NCBI GenBank assembly: GCA_900543305.1
Contig: UQQZ01000015.1
Location: 1 to 39,278, forward strand
From: an uncultured Oscillospiraceae bacterium
Lineage (GTDB): Bacteria; Bacillota; Clostridia; Oscillospirales; Acutalibacteraceae
Reading direction: 5' to 3'
Length of the DNA stretch: 39,278 nt
Under the pieces are notes generated by a model, which saw only the letters and a program-made list of their open reading frames with translations, searched no databases and was not told the DNA's origin. Below are positions 1 to 8,662 of this stretch, one piece after another (position 1 is the stretch's first letter; every line of letters starts with the position of its first letter). The translations under genes and the position numbers were made by a program.

Positions 1-66
1 GAGTATCTTGGCAGTCGAGAGTAATTCCGGCTTTTCCTGCAGAAATTCGGCGCAAAAAGACAAAAA

Positions 67-104
67 GGGCGTGTCGCGAAAAGATTCTGATTCGCGGCAC
101 GCCT
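67..104. terminator. Bidirectional intrinsic terminator after the DUF1846 gene
   Basis: An inverted repeat (gcgtgtcgcgaa with ttcgcggcacgc, about 70-102) is flanked by A-rich sequence on the left and a T-rich run on the right. It can therefore stop transcripts in both directions. It lies just past the 3' end of the leftward DUF1846 gene. Bases 1-66 hold no gene I can support. Confidence 0.8.
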
Positions 105-115
105 TTCTTTTTTGC

Positions 116-1603
116 TTATTTGTGGTAGAGCTTGTTGGTCTGGTACTGGGGCTCGCAGGTCAGGTTGACCCCCAGCCGCCGGAAGGTGTTCTCGTCCACA
201 TGGGAGAGGATCACCGAGGAATGGGCCTCACAGCCTCTCAGCTTGGGAAGCTGCTGCATGGCCAGTTCAGCGGTGGGGTTGGTGGCCGCGCAGATGGACA
301 GGGCAATGAGGATCTCATCGGTGTGCAGCAGGGGATTCTTGTTGCCCAGATGGGTGATCTTCAGCTTCTGGATGGGCTCAATGACAATGGGGGAAATCAA
401 GTGGATCTCCTTGTGGATACCGCCCAGAGCTTTCAAGGCATTGAGCAAAGCCGCAGAGGAGGCGCCCAGCAAAGTGGAGGTTTTCCCGGTGACAATTTTT
501 CCGTCGGGCAGTTGAATGGCTGCGGCAGGAAGGCCGGTTTTTTCCGCCAATTCACGAACGGGTGCAATGACCGGACGGTCTTCCGGAGTGACGCCTGCTT
601 TGCTCATGAGCAGCTCAACCTTCATCACTTCTTCCCCGGTGAGTTTTCCTTGACGCTGATCGCACAGGGTGCTGTAGTACCGGCGGATGATTTCCTGACG
701 GGCGGCCTGACAGCAGACTTCATCGTCCACGATGCAGTTGCCGGCCATGTTGACACCCATGTCCGTTGGGGAGCGGTAGGGGGACTGTCCCATGATTTTT
801 TCCAGCATGGCGTTCAACACTGGGAAGACTTCCACGTCCCGGTTGTAGTTGACAGCGGTTTCCCCATAGGCTTCCAGGTGGAAGGGATCAATCATGTTCA
901 CGTCGTTCAGGTCCGCGGTGGCGGCTTCATAAGCCAGATTTACCGGATGGGTCAAGGAGAGATTCCAGATGGGGAAAGTCTCAAATTTGGCGTACCCGGC
1001 GTGAACCCCCCGTTTGAACTCGTGATAGAGCTGGGAAAGGCAAGTGGCCATTTTACCGCTGCCGGGGCCGGGAGCGGTGACCACCACTAAGCTGCGGGTG
1101 GTTTCCACATACTCGTTTTTGCCAAACCCCTCGTCGCTGACGATGGTGGGGATGTTGGAGGGATAGCCGGGGATGGTGTAATGGCGGAACACCTTGACCC
1201 CCAGGGTTTCCAGCCGGTTCTGGAAGGCCTCGGCGGCGGGCTGGCCGGCGAACTGGGTCAGCACCACGCTGCCCACATACAGGCCGATTTCCCGGAAAGC
1301 GTCGATGAGCCGGAGCACGTCCATGTCATAGGTGATGCCCAGGTCGCCCCGAACCTTGTTTTTCACAATGTCTGCGGCGTTGATCACCAGCAGGATCTCC
1401 GCCTGATCCTTTAGCTGCAGAAGCATTTTCACCTTGCTGTCCGGCTTGAAGCCCGGCAGGACCCGGGAGGCGTGAAAGTCGTCAAAAAGCTTGCCTCCAA
1501 ACTCCAGATAGAGCTTGCCGCCGAAGGTCTGGATGCGTTCCCGGATTTTTTGAGACTGCATCTGTAGATATTTGTCGTTGTCAAAGCCGATCTTGTTCCC
1601 CAT
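116..1603 (-). CDS. DUF1846 domain-containing protein
   Basis: A 495-residue cytosolic protein that I recognise as the DUF1846 family, widespread in Firmicutes and without an agreed function. It begins MGNKIGFDNDKYLQMQSQKI and carries family-typical stretches: LYLEFGGKLFDDFHASRVLPGF near residue 31, a glycine-rich APGPGSGKMATCLSQLYHEF segment in the middle that resembles a nucleotide-binding loop, and NMAGNCIVDDEVCCQAA further on. Length fits the family (about 490-505). The start follows a purine-rich GGGGGAATTA ribosome site. The gene is monocistronic, with its own promoter (1719-1747) and a terminator at 67-104. The family assignment is from sequence memory; any nucleotide-dependent activity is inference. 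Confidence 0.9.
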   Translation of the reverse strand: MGNKIGFDNDKYLQMQSQKIRERIQTFGGKLYLEFGGKLFDDFHASRVLPGFKPDSKVKMLLQLKDQAEILLVINAADIVKNKVRGDLGITYDMDVLRLIDAFREIGLYVGSVVLTQFAGQPAAEAFQNRLETLGVKVFRHYTIPGYPSNIPTIVSDEGFGKNEYVETTRSLVVVTAPGPGSGKMATCLSQLYHEFKRGVHAGYAKFETFPIWNLSLTHPVNLAYEAATADLNDVNMIDPFHLEAYGETAVNYNRDVEVFPVLNAMLEKIMGQSPYRSPTDMGVNMAGNCIVDDEVCCQAARQEIIRRYYSTLCDQRQGKLTGEEVMKVELLMSKAGVTPEDRPVIAPVRELAEKTGLPAAAIQLPDGKIVTGKTSTLLGASSAALLNALKALGGIHKEIHLISPIVIEPIQKLKITHLGNKNPLLHTDEILIALSICAATNPTAELAMQQLPKLRGCEAHSSVILSHVDENTFRRLGVNLTCEPQYQTNKLYHK

Positions 1604-1718
1604 ACCGTAATTCCCCCGATTCCGTCTGAGGCAACTGGAAAAAGCAGACGCGTCTGCGCCTGCCCTGGTTGCCTGCGTTTTGCCGCCCCACAGCCGGGAC
1701 GGACGCTCACTGTCCCAT

Positions 1719-1747
1719 ATTATATCAGATTATCCCGGTCCCCACAA
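1719..1747 (-). promoter_or_regulatory. Sigma-A promoter of the DUF1846 gene
   Basis: On the minus strand TTGTGG (1747-1742), a 17-nt spacer, then TATAAT (1724-1719) preceded by TGA, so an extended -10. It predicts a leader of about 110 nt before the start at 1603. It is divergent from the kinase promoter near 1838. Confidence 0.7.
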
Positions 1748-1834
1748 CCCCGGGGGTGGTTTTGAAGAAAGAGAAAATACCCGGGGATTTTTTCCACATG
1801 CCAGGTGCTTTCCTGTGCAAAACTTGGGAGAATG

Positions 1835-1843
1835 TGATACAAT
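1835..1843 (+). promoter_or_regulatory. Extended -10 promoter for the FGGY kinase gene
   Basis: TGATACAAT gives an extended -10 (TGn plus TACAAT at 1838-1843), 30 nt upstream of the kinase start. No convincing -35 is present at the right distance, which is common for extended -10 promoters. Confidence 0.5.
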
Positions 1844-1872
1844 GGTATCACCAAACTAGGGAGGGAGTTGCG

Positions 1873-3474
1873 ATGATGAATCGGGAAGAGATCGCCCGGG
1901 CGGTTCGGGCGGGAGAAACGGTGCTGGGTCTGGAATTGGGATCCACCCGGATCAAGGCGGTGCTCATTGGGCCGGACCACAGTCCCATCGCCTCGGGAGC
2001 TTTCGATTGGGAAAACAGGCTGGAAAATGGGGTGTGGACTTATCCTCTGGACGAGGTCTGGAAGGGCATCCAAAGCGCCTACGGAGACATGGCCAGGCAG
2101 GTGAAAGACCAGTATGGGGAATCCCTGAGGCGTTTGGGGGCCCTGGGCTTTTCCGCCATGATGCACGGCTATCTGGCCTTTGACGGAGAAGGAAATCAGC
2201 TGGCGGAATTCCGCACCTGGCGAAACACCATTACGGAGGAGGAAGCCCGGGAGCTGACGGAGCTGTTCGGGTTCAACATTCCCCAGCGGTGGAGCATTGC
2301 CCACCTGTATCGTGCCATCCGCCGGGGAGAGGAGCATGTGGGCCGGATCCGCACCCTGACCACCTTGGCCGGCTATGTCCACTGGAAGCTCACCGGGAAA
2401 AAGGTGATGGGTGTAGGGGAAGCCTCGGGCATGTTCCCCATTGACAGCGGCCGCTGCGGATTTGACGAGACCATGCTGGACAAGTTTGATGCTTTGGTGG
2501 CAGACCGGGGCTATTCCTGGCGCATTCGGGACATTCTGCCTCAAGTGCTTTCCGCCGGAGAAGATGCAGGAACCCTGACGCCGGAAGGGGCCAAGCTGCT
2601 GGACCCCACGGGAACTTTGGAGCCCGGTGCTCCCCTGTGTCCTCCCGAAGGGGACGCGGGAACCGGCATGACCGCCACCAACAGCGTGCGGGTGCGCACG
2701 GGCAATGTGTCCGCAGGCACGTCGGTATTTGCCATGGTGGTGCTGGAAAAGCCCCTTTCCCGGGTCTATCCGGAAATCGACATGGTCACCACGCCGGACG
2801 GTTTGCCTGTGGCCATGGTCCATGTGAACACCTGCACCTCCGATCTGGACGCCTGGGTGAAGCTGTTCTCCCAGCTGCTGGAGGCGGCAGGGACGCCGGT
2901 GGAGAAATCCCAGCTGTATGAGCTGTTGTACCGGAAGGCCTTGGAAGGGGATCCGGATTGCGGAGGACTTTTGAGCTACAACTGCTATTCCGGAGAACCG
3001 GTAGCAGGTTTGGAAGAAGGGCGTCCCCTGTTTACCCGTATGCCCTCCCAACCTTTGACTCTGGGCAACTTTATGCGGACTCAGCTCAATGCGGCCATGG
3101 CCACCCTGAGCATGGGCATGGACCTTCTGTGGAAAGAAGGAGTTACCGTGGATAAGCTGTACGGCCACGGGGGCCTGTTTAAGACCAAGGGCGTAGGGCA
3201 GAGGCTTATGGCCGGAGCCCTAGGGGTTCCCATGGCGGTGATGGAAACTGCCGGGGAAGGAGGCCCCTGGGGGATGGCGTTGCTGGCGGCCTACCGGAAA
3301 AACAGGAACCCGGGGGAAAGTTTGCCCGATTACCTGGAGAACCGGGTGTTTGCAGGAGCTACCGGGGACTGTGTGGAGCCTCGAGAGGAAGACGTGGCAG
3401 GCTTTCAGGCGTACATCCAGCGGTACCGCGCAGGCCTTAACCTGGAGAAAGCGGCCTCGGAAGCTTTGCGGTGA
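1873..3474 (+). CDS. FGGY-family carbohydrate kinase
   Basis: A 533-residue kinase of the FGGY family, which phosphorylates a sugar or polyol with ATP. The N-terminal half carries the first nucleotide-binding segment VLGLELGSTRIKAVLIG (about residues 17-33) and a substrate-side ALGFSAMMHGYLAFD. The C-terminal half has GNVSAGTSVFAMV and GHGGLFKTKGVGQRLMAG, matching the family's second signature, followed by AGEGGPWGMALLAA. It looks closest to the xylulokinase/ribulokinase-like group, but the sugar cannot be read from sequence. The start at 1873 has AGGGAGGGAG eight bases upstream; the frame is open further 5' but lacks a ribosome site there. No sugar transporter or isomerase gene is adjacent, so the substrate stays open. 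Confidence 0.88.
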   Translation: MMNREEIARAVRAGETVLGLELGSTRIKAVLIGPDHSPIASGAFDWENRLENGVWTYPLDEVWKGIQSAYGDMARQVKDQYGESLRRLGALGFSAMMHGYLAFDGEGNQLAEFRTWRNTITEEEARELTELFGFNIPQRWSIAHLYRAIRRGEEHVGRIRTLTTLAGYVHWKLTGKKVMGVGEASGMFPIDSGRCGFDETMLDKFDALVADRGYSWRIRDILPQVLSAGEDAGTLTPEGAKLLDPTGTLEPGAPLCPPEGDAGTGMTATNSVRVRTGNVSAGTSVFAMVVLEKPLSRVYPEIDMVTTPDGLPVAMVHVNTCTSDLDAWVKLFSQLLEAAGTPVEKSQLYELLYRKALEGDPDCGGLLSYNCYSGEPVAGLEEGRPLFTRMPSQPLTLGNFMRTQLNAAMATLSMGMDLLWKEGVTVDKLYGHGGLFKTKGVGQRLMAGALGVPMAVMETAGEGGPWGMALLAAYRKNRNPGESLPDYLENRVFAGATGDCVEPREEDVAGFQAYIQRYRAGLNLEKAASEALR

Positions 3475-3503
3475 CCTAAAAACCGGACAAGGAGAAACAA
3501 GAG

Positions 3504-3707
3504 ATGAAACCTTCCGCAAAAACCATTCTGTGGTCTTTGGTGGCCGGGGTGGTGGTGGCGCTGTTGGGTGTCCTGGTGGCCGCCCTGTTTGGCCAGTGGA
3601 TGAACGGATTTTCCCAGGAAAGTGCCACTTTGATGGGCCTGGGGCTGTATCTGTGCTGTGTTGTGGTGGTGTGTACTGGGGTGATTCTTTCCCGACTGAA
3701 AAAGTGA
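3504..3707 (+). CDS. Small two-helix membrane protein
   Basis: A 67-residue peptide with two hydrophobic segments (about residues 8-29 and 42-62), a short polar loop containing FGQWMNGFSQES, and a basic C-terminus (SRLKK), consistent with a helical hairpin whose ends face the cytosol. GGAG stands 9 nt before the ATG. It lies 29 nt after the FGGY kinase and probably shares its transcript. I do not recognise a named family. Good initiation site, hydrophobic periodicity and position between two real genes argue that it is expressed. Confidence 0.7.
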   Translation: MKPSAKTILWSLVAGVVVALLGVLVAALFGQWMNGFSQESATLMGLGLYLCCVVVVCTGVILSRLKK

Positions 3708-3782
3708 TGGATTGGGATTTGGTTACACCGGAGCCATGGGCAAGCTGGTTTTGTAGGAGCCCAAGGGCCCACGGATTTTTCA

Positions 3783-3810
3783 GGGAGAGCGGAAAAGGCT
3801 CTCCCTTTTT
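3783..3810 (+). terminator. Intrinsic terminator after the small membrane protein
   Basis: A perfect 8-bp stem, GGGAGAGC with GCTCTCCC (3783-3790 and 3798-3805), with a 7-nt loop and a run of five T. It closes the kinase/membrane-peptide transcript and overlaps the start of the next promoter. Confidence 0.85.
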
Positions 3811-3812
3811 CC

Positions 3813-3841
3813 TTGCGCCCAGAGGTGGACTGGAGTATAAT
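3813..3841 (+). promoter_or_regulatory. Sigma-A promoter of the DUF4317 gene
   Basis: TTGCGC (3813-3818), a 17-nt spacer and a perfect TATAAT (3836-3841), 31 nt before the start codon and directly behind a terminator. Confidence 0.75.
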
Positions 3842-3872
3842 GAAGACCATTGCCTGTGAAGGAGGAAGGATC

Positions 3873-5039
3873 ATGAACGAAAAGGAAGTGGCCGAAATCC
3901 GCCGGCGGTTCCGGCCGGAGAAAAGCAGCATCAACCATGTGCGGGGATGTTATGTCAGCGAGCAGGGAGAAGTGGTCTCCCAGTTTGACCTGTCGTTGGC
4001 GCTGATGCCCCAGGAAGAGGGAGAAAACCTGCTGGCCCTGTTGCGGCGGACTTTATCTGGTGGCCTGGGCAGGAACCTGATCGGTCTTTCCTTTTCCACA
4101 GCTCAGGTGGTGGACAGTGAAGAGCACAAGCTGCTGATGGCCCTGCGCAATTCGGAACTGAAAGACGAGGAAGCCCTCCAGACCCTGTTCCAGAAGGTGG
4201 CGGAAAACTACCAGCGGGAGGGGGGATACCTGATTCTGTTGGCCTTTGATTCCTACGATGTTCCTTACCGGGGCAAGGACGGGGGTTCCCTGGAGGATGC
4301 TTCCGACACGGTGTACTCCTATATTCTCTGTTCCCTTTGCCCGGTGAAAATGACAAAGCCTGTGCTTAGCTACCAGGTGCCCCAGAACCTGTTTCATAAC
4401 CGGGATGTAGATTGGCTGATTTCCCCGCCGGAGGTGGGATTCCTGTTTCCCGCCTTTGACGACCGGAGTGCCAATCTGTACGAAGTGCTGTATTATTCCA
4501 AGAGTACGACGGACAGCTGCCAGGAGCTGGTAGATGCCCTGTTTCGCCAGGAACTTCCCTTGCCGGCGGATTCCCAGAAGGAGACATTCCAGTCCCTTTT
4601 GGCGGACACTTTGGGGGACGACTGCAATCTGGAGGTGATGCAGTCGGTGCAGGAGCGAATCCTGAACCTGGTGGAGGAGCACAAGGAAAACAAGGATCCG
4701 GAGCCTCTGGTGCTGTCCAAGGGGGGCATGGAGGCAGTGCTTGCCATGAGCGGCGTGGAGGAAGAGCACCGGGAAGTGTTTTCCCAGCGGTTTGAGGAGG
4801 AGTTTGGGGAAAACGCCCGGCTGACTCCCTTAAATCTGGTGGATAAAAAGAAGTTTCGGGTTTGTACCCCAGACGTGACCATCCAGGTGAACCCGGAGCG
4901 GAGCGATCTGGTGGAGACCAGAATCATCGACGGAGTGGGCTATGTGTTGATCCGGGCCGAAGGAGGCGTGGAGGTCAACGGAGTGCCCATCCGGCTGACG
5001 TCCCAGGACCAAACTTCCCAGTCTTCCAAGGAGGGGTGA
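3873..5039 (+). CDS. DUF4317 domain-containing protein
   Basis: A 388-residue protein recognised as the DUF4317 family of Clostridia, of unknown function. Typical features are the N-terminal EIRRRFRPEKSSINHVRGCYV, a middle region with KVAENYQREGGYLILLAFD and YDVPYRGKD, and a C-terminal segment FRVCTPDVTIQVNPERSDL. There is no signal peptide or membrane helix, so it should be cytosolic. The start at 3873 has a strong GGAGGAAGG site 8 nt upstream; an earlier in-frame ATG at 3813 lacks one and overlaps the promoter. The gene is transcribed alone from its own promoter. Confidence 0.88.
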   Translation: MNEKEVAEIRRRFRPEKSSINHVRGCYVSEQGEVVSQFDLSLALMPQEEGENLLALLRRTLSGGLGRNLIGLSFSTAQVVDSEEHKLLMALRNSELKDEEALQTLFQKVAENYQREGGYLILLAFDSYDVPYRGKDGGSLEDASDTVYSYILCSLCPVKMTKPVLSYQVPQNLFHNRDVDWLISPPEVGFLFPAFDDRSANLYEVLYYSKSTTDSCQELVDALFRQELPLPADSQKETFQSLLADTLGDDCNLEVMQSVQERILNLVEEHKENKDPEPLVLSKGGMEAVLAMSGVEEEHREVFSQRFEEEFGENARLTPLNLVDKKKFRVCTPDVTIQVNPERSDLVETRIIDGVGYVLIRAEGGVEVNGVPIRLTSQDQTSQSSKEG

Positions 5040-5079
5040 AGAGCCTTTTCTCAGGAGGAGAAAGGGGGAAATCTTCGGC

Positions 5080-5108
5080 TTGACAACAGCCCTGTTTCCC
5101 GATATACT
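5080..5108 (+). promoter_or_regulatory. Consensus sigma-A promoter of the polyamine operon leader
   Basis: TTGACA (5080-5085), exactly 17 nt, then TATACT (5103-5108). This is among the strongest promoters in the window. Transcription should start near 5115, leaving about 460 nt untranslated before speD. Confidence 0.85.
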
Positions 5109-5114
5109 TAATTT

Positions 5115-5577
5115 GTCATGGGACGGCAATTTTCTTGAGATCCATGCAAATATTTTCTCTAAAGACCACCCAGAACGCTGGGTTAAGGCCATACGGACAG
5201 CCGGGTCGATCGCCGATGGACGAAGGGCGGTCCCGCAGGTGGGAGGAAACATCATCTGCCCCCTTGGGAAAAGGAATCCCTTCGCCGTTATTGATTGAGT
5301 TAAAAGCTCAATTTTATAAGTTGGTCACTTTATAACCGGCGCATCTGCTGCGCATCAACTTGTAAAAGGTCAATAAGCGTGGTAAAAGTGAGTATTTGCA
5401 CTGGAAACCAGAAGGGTGCCCTGGGCGGCTGCCTGCCGGAAACGGCCGGCAAAAGCAGCGGAGCCTTGTTCCCGGGCGCTTTTTGGCAACACGAAAGATT
5501 CTTACAAGCGGTGCGCGATGGGCGCATCGCTTTTTTTGTGGCATTGCCGATCTTTTACCAAAAGAAGGGTATGGGGT
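5115..5577 (+). ncRNA. Long structured leader (or small RNA) upstream of speD
   Basis: No gene is supported in this 463-nt stretch, yet it is rich in structure. Hairpins read directly: a 6-bp stem with AACG loop (5168-5183); GACC-A-CCC (5164-5171) able to pair with GGG-C-GGTC (5225-5232); an A/T-rich stem (5294-5312); a long stem (5314-5325 with 5354-5365) capped by gcgca/tgcgc; a GC-rich imperfect hairpin (5415-5479) followed by five T; and a terminator (5508-5537). It matches none of the SAM, TPP, FMN, cobalamin, lysine or T-box consensus patterns I know, nor 4.5S, tmRNA or RNase P cores. It could be a cis-acting attenuator for the spe operon or a separate small RNA ending just before it. 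Confidence 0.6.
5508..5537 (+). terminator. Intrinsic terminator 40 nt before speD
   Basis: GCGGTGCGC pairs with GCGCATCGC (5508-5516 and 5522-5530; one G-T pair) around a 5-nt loop, followed by seven T (5531-5537). Its place between promoter and start codon points to premature termination control. The 8-mer ggcgcatc in its 3' arm also occurs at 5338-5345, which could compete for the 5' arm. Confidence 0.85.
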
Positions 5578-6336
5578 ATGGGAGAAAAACTGAAGCTTTA
5601 CGGATTCAACAACTTGACAAAGGCCCTCAGCTTTAACATTTACGATGTGTGTTATGCCAAAACTCCCCGGGAACAGCGGGACTACATTTCCTACATTGAC
5701 GAGCAGTACAATTCCGAGCGCCTGACCAATATCCTCACCACCCTGACCGAAAAGATCGGGGCCAAGGTGCTGAACATTGCCCGGCAGGATTACGACCCTC
5801 AGGGGGCGTCGGTGACCATTCTCATTGCGGAGGGCTCCATGGTGCCGGTAGGGGAGACCCAGCTGGCCCATCTGGACAAGAGCCATGTGACGGTGCACAC
5901 TTATCCGGAGTATCATCCGGAAACCTGCCTGGCCACCTTCCGGGTGGATATCGATGTGGCCACCTGTGGGGAGATCACGCCTCTGTCCACTTTGGACTAC
6001 CTGATTGGCTCCTTCGATTCGGACATCATTGTGATGGATTACCGGGTCCGGGGATTTACCCGGGATTTAAACGGCAAGAAGCTGTTTCTGGATCACGAGG
6101 TGGCCTCCATCCAAAACTATATCGATCCCGATACCTTGCGCCGCTACGATGCGGTGGACATCAACGTGTATGAGGCAAATCTCTTCCACACCAAGATGAT
6201 GGTCAAGGATATCGATTTACAAAACTACCTGTTCAATACCGACGTCTACGAACTGCCCCCCCGCGTCCGGCTGGAGATTATGCAGAACCTGCGCCGGGAA
6301 ATGATTGAGATTTTCAGTGGACGGAACATCTACTGA
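5578..6336 (+). CDS. speD: S-adenosylmethionine decarboxylase proenzyme
   Basis: SpeD, 252 residues, makes decarboxylated SAM, the aminopropyl donor for spermidine. It is a pyruvoyl enzyme made by self-cleavage. The cleavage site is visible as DKSHVTVHTYPE, with the serine that becomes the pyruvoyl group at residue 102, and a Cys-containing FRVDIDVATCGEITPLSTLDY follows. Length is close to the E. coli-type enzyme (about 264). The start at 5578 gives the conserved N-terminus MGEKLKLYGFNNLTKALSFN; GAAGGG lies about 7 nt upstream. It is the first gene of the polyamine operon, 16 nt before speA, and sits behind a leader with a terminator. Confidence 0.96.
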   Translation: MGEKLKLYGFNNLTKALSFNIYDVCYAKTPREQRDYISYIDEQYNSERLTNILTTLTEKIGAKVLNIARQDYDPQGASVTILIAEGSMVPVGETQLAHLDKSHVTVHTYPEYHPETCLATFRVDIDVATCGEITPLSTLDYLIGSFDSDIIVMDYRVRGFTRDLNGKKLFLDHEVASIQNYIDPDTLRRYDAVDINVYEANLFHTKMMVKDIDLQNYLFNTDVYELPPRVRLEIMQNLRREMIEIFSGRNIY

Positions 6337-6352
6337 AGAAAGGGGGAGGGAC

Positions 6353-7807
6353 ATGCTTTCACAAGAGCGGGCGCCCATTTACGAGGCGCTCCAGGAATTT
6401 GAAAAACGGCGGGTGGTGCCCTTTGACGTTCCCGGTCACAAGCGGGGACGGGGCAACCCGGAATTGACGGCTCTGCTGGGAGAACGGTGCGTGCGCATGG
6501 ATGTGAACTCCATGAAGCCCCTGGACAACCTGTGCCATCCCATTTCCGTGATCCGAGAGGCGGAGGAGCTGGCCGCGGAAGCCTTCGGGGCGGCCCACGC
6601 CTTTTTGATGGTGGGAGGTACCACTTCGGCGGTGCAGGCCATGATTCTTTCCGTGGCCAAACGGGGAGAGAAGATCATTCTGCCCCGAAACGTCCATCGG
6701 AGCGTCATGGGAGCCATGGTGCTGTGCGGGGCGGTTCCCGTCTATGTGGACCCGGCCTGCGACGAACGGCTGGGAATTCCTCTGGGCATGCGCCGGGAGG
6801 ATGTGGAGCTGGCCATCAAAAAGCACCCCAACGCCAAGGCGGTGCTGGTGAACAACCCCACCTATTACGGCATTTGCTCGGATTTGAAGGCCATCGCCAA
6901 AATGGCCCACGACCACGGGATGCTCTGCCTGGCCGACGAGGCCCATGGCACCCACTTCTACTTCAGCGACCAGTTGCCCATGTCCGCCATGGAGGCGGGG
7001 GCGGATATGGCCGCGGTATCCATGCACAAGTCCGGCGGCAGCCTGACACAAAGTTCCCTGCTTCTCACCGGTCCTGCCATGCAGGAGGGCCATGTGCGGC
7101 AGATCATCAACTTGACCCAGACCACCAGTGGGTCTTATCTTTTGCTCTCCAGCCTGGATATCTCCCGGAGGAACCTGGCCCTGCGGGGAAAGGAGGCCTT
7201 TGCCCAGGTGGTGAAATTGGCCGACTACGCTCGGGAGGAGATCAACGAAATCGGCGGGTATTACGCCTACTCCAAAGAACTCATCAACGGGGACAGCGTT
7301 TTCGACTTTGACCGAACCAAGCTTTCCGTCAATACCCTGAACGTGGGTCTGGCGGGAATTGAGGTGTACGATTTGCTGCGGGACGAGTACGATATTCAGA
7401 TCGAATTTGGAGATCTGGGGAACTTCCTGGCCTACCTGTCCATTGGGGACAGGCCCCGGGAGATCGAACGGCTGGTCAGTGCCCTGTCGGAGGTGCGCCG
7501 GCGGTTTGGAAAACCGGACGCCGCTGGGCTTATGCGCCAGGAGTACATCGAGCCGGAAGTGGTTCTCTCCCCTCAAGACGCCTTTTACGCGGAGAAGACC
7601 AGCCTGCCTCTGGAAGAATCTGCCGGCCATGTGTGCAGTGAGTTTGTCATGTGCTATCCTCCGGGAATCCCCATTTTGGCCCCGGGAGAACGGATCACCG
7701 ACAGAATTGTGGAATACATCCAATACGCCAAGGAAAAAGGGTGCAGCATGACCGGTCCGGAGGATCCGGAGATCCGGCGGCTGAACGTGTTGAAGGGAGT
7801 GTATTGA
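6353..7807 (+). CDS. speA: Arginine decarboxylase, PLP-dependent (Orn/Lys/Arg decarboxylase family)
   Basis: A 484-residue fold-type I PLP decarboxylase of the Bacillus SpeA type. It shows FDVPGHKRGRGNPEL (residue 24 on), the PLP-contact DEAHGTHFYF (D195, H198) and the lysine for the Schiff base in SMHKSGGSLTQSS (K226). Substrate assignment to arginine rather than lysine or ornithine rests on context: agmatinase (speB) two genes on would turn agmatine into putrescine. The start at 6353 is preceded by AAAGGGGGAGGG. It is tightly spaced with speD (16 nt) and speE (3 nt). Confidence 0.92.
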   Translation: MLSQERAPIYEALQEFEKRRVVPFDVPGHKRGRGNPELTALLGERCVRMDVNSMKPLDNLCHPISVIREAEELAAEAFGAAHAFLMVGGTTSAVQAMILSVAKRGEKIILPRNVHRSVMGAMVLCGAVPVYVDPACDERLGIPLGMRREDVELAIKKHPNAKAVLVNNPTYYGICSDLKAIAKMAHDHGMLCLADEAHGTHFYFSDQLPMSAMEAGADMAAVSMHKSGGSLTQSSLLLTGPAMQEGHVRQIINLTQTTSGSYLLLSSLDISRRNLALRGKEAFAQVVKLADYAREEINEIGGYYAYSKELINGDSVFDFDRTKLSVNTLNVGLAGIEVYDLLRDEYDIQIEFGDLGNFLAYLSIGDRPREIERLVSALSEVRRRFGKPDAAGLMRQEYIEPEVVLSPQDAFYAEKTSLPLEESAGHVCSEFVMCYPPGIPILAPGERITDRIVEYIQYAKEKGCSMTGPEDPEIRRLNVLKGVY

Positions 7808-7810
7808 CCA

Positions 7811-8662
7811 GTGGAATTTTGGTTTTCGGAAGATCATACCCCCCATGTAAAGCTTTCCATCCGGGTGGACCGGCAGCTTTACAGCGGGAAAAGCGAGTTT
7901 CAGCGGATCGACGTGTTCGACTCCCCGGAGTTTGGCCGGTTCCTGACCTTGGACGGCTACATGATGCTGACGGAAAAAGACGAGTTTATCTATCATGAAA
8001 TGATCACCCATGTGCCCATGGCAGTGCACCCCCATGTGAAGAAGGTGCTGGTCATCGGCGCCGGAGACGGTGGAGTGATTCGGGAGCTGGTTCAGTATAC
8101 GGACTTGGAACACATCGACATGGTGGAAATCGATCCCCTGGTGGTGGAGGTCTGCAAAAAGTACCTGCCCCAAACCGCCTGCCGTCTGGACGATCCCCGG
8201 CTCACCATTCACTATGAAGACGGCCTCCGGTTTATTCGCTCTCGGAAAGACGAGTACGACCTGATCATCGTGGACTCTACGGATCCCTTCGGTCCTGGAG
8301 AGGGCCTCTTTACCCGGGAGTTTTACGGCAACTGCTACAAAGCTCTGAAGGAAGATGGGATCCTGATCAACCAGCACGAGAGCCCCTTCTATCCCGAGGA
8401 CGCGGCGGCCTGCCAGAGAGCCCACAAGAATATTGTGGAGAGCTTCCCCATCAGCAAGGTGTACCAGGCCCATATTCCCACTTATCCCTCGGGCCACTGG
8501 CTGTTCGGATTTGCCTCCAAGAAATACCATCCCTTGAAGGACTTGAACGAGACCCGGTGGAATATGCGGGGAATCCCCTGCCGGTATTACACCACCACCC
8601 TGCACAAGGGAGCCTTTTATATTCCAGCCTATGTGGAGGAGCTTTTAAAACATGTGGAGTAA
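7811..8662 (+). CDS. speE: Spermidine synthase (putrescine aminopropyltransferase)
   Basis: SpeE, 283 residues, transfers the aminopropyl group from decarboxylated SAM to putrescine. Seen motifs: YHEM (61-64), the glycine-rich cofactor loop VIGAGDGGVIRE (81-92), MVEIDPLVVE, and VDSTDPFGPGEGLFTREFY with the catalytic-region aspartates (155 and 158). Length fits the bacterial enzyme (275-290). The start is GTG at 7811; GAAGGGAG inside the end of speA serves as the ribosome site, indicating coupling. Its last 11 nt overlap speB. Confidence 0.95.
   Translation: MEFWFSEDHTPHVKLSIRVDRQLYSGKSEFQRIDVFDSPEFGRFLTLDGYMMLTEKDEFIYHEMITHVPMAVHPHVKKVLVIGAGDGGVIRELVQYTDLEHIDMVEIDPLVVEVCKKYLPQTACRLDDPRLTIHYEDGLRFIRSRKDEYDLIIVDSTDPFGPGEGLFTREFYGNCYKALKEDGILINQHESPFYPEDAAACQRAHKNIVESFPISKVYQAHIPTYPSGHWLFGFASKKYHPLKDLNETRWNMRGIPCRYYTTTLHKGAFYIPAYVEELLKHVE

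Noticed and set aside
1720..3168. A 482-codon minus-strand frame opposite the FGGY kinase
   Set aside because: Shadow of the kinase; it would also run through the DUF1846 promoter.
5135..5335. A 66-codon ORF inside the speD leader
   Set aside because: No ribosome site, and it lies across several hairpins of the leader; not family-like.
5115..5577. SAM, lysine, FMN, TPP, T-box, tmRNA, RNase P or 4.5S RNA in the speD leader
   Set aside because: None of the conserved core strings I know for these was found; it is left as unclassified.
6359..8605. A 748-codon open frame on the minus strand across speA and speE
   Set aside because: It is antisense to two well-recognised genes, has no family resemblance, and is low-complexity in the way expected of opposite-strand reading of GC-rich coding DNA.
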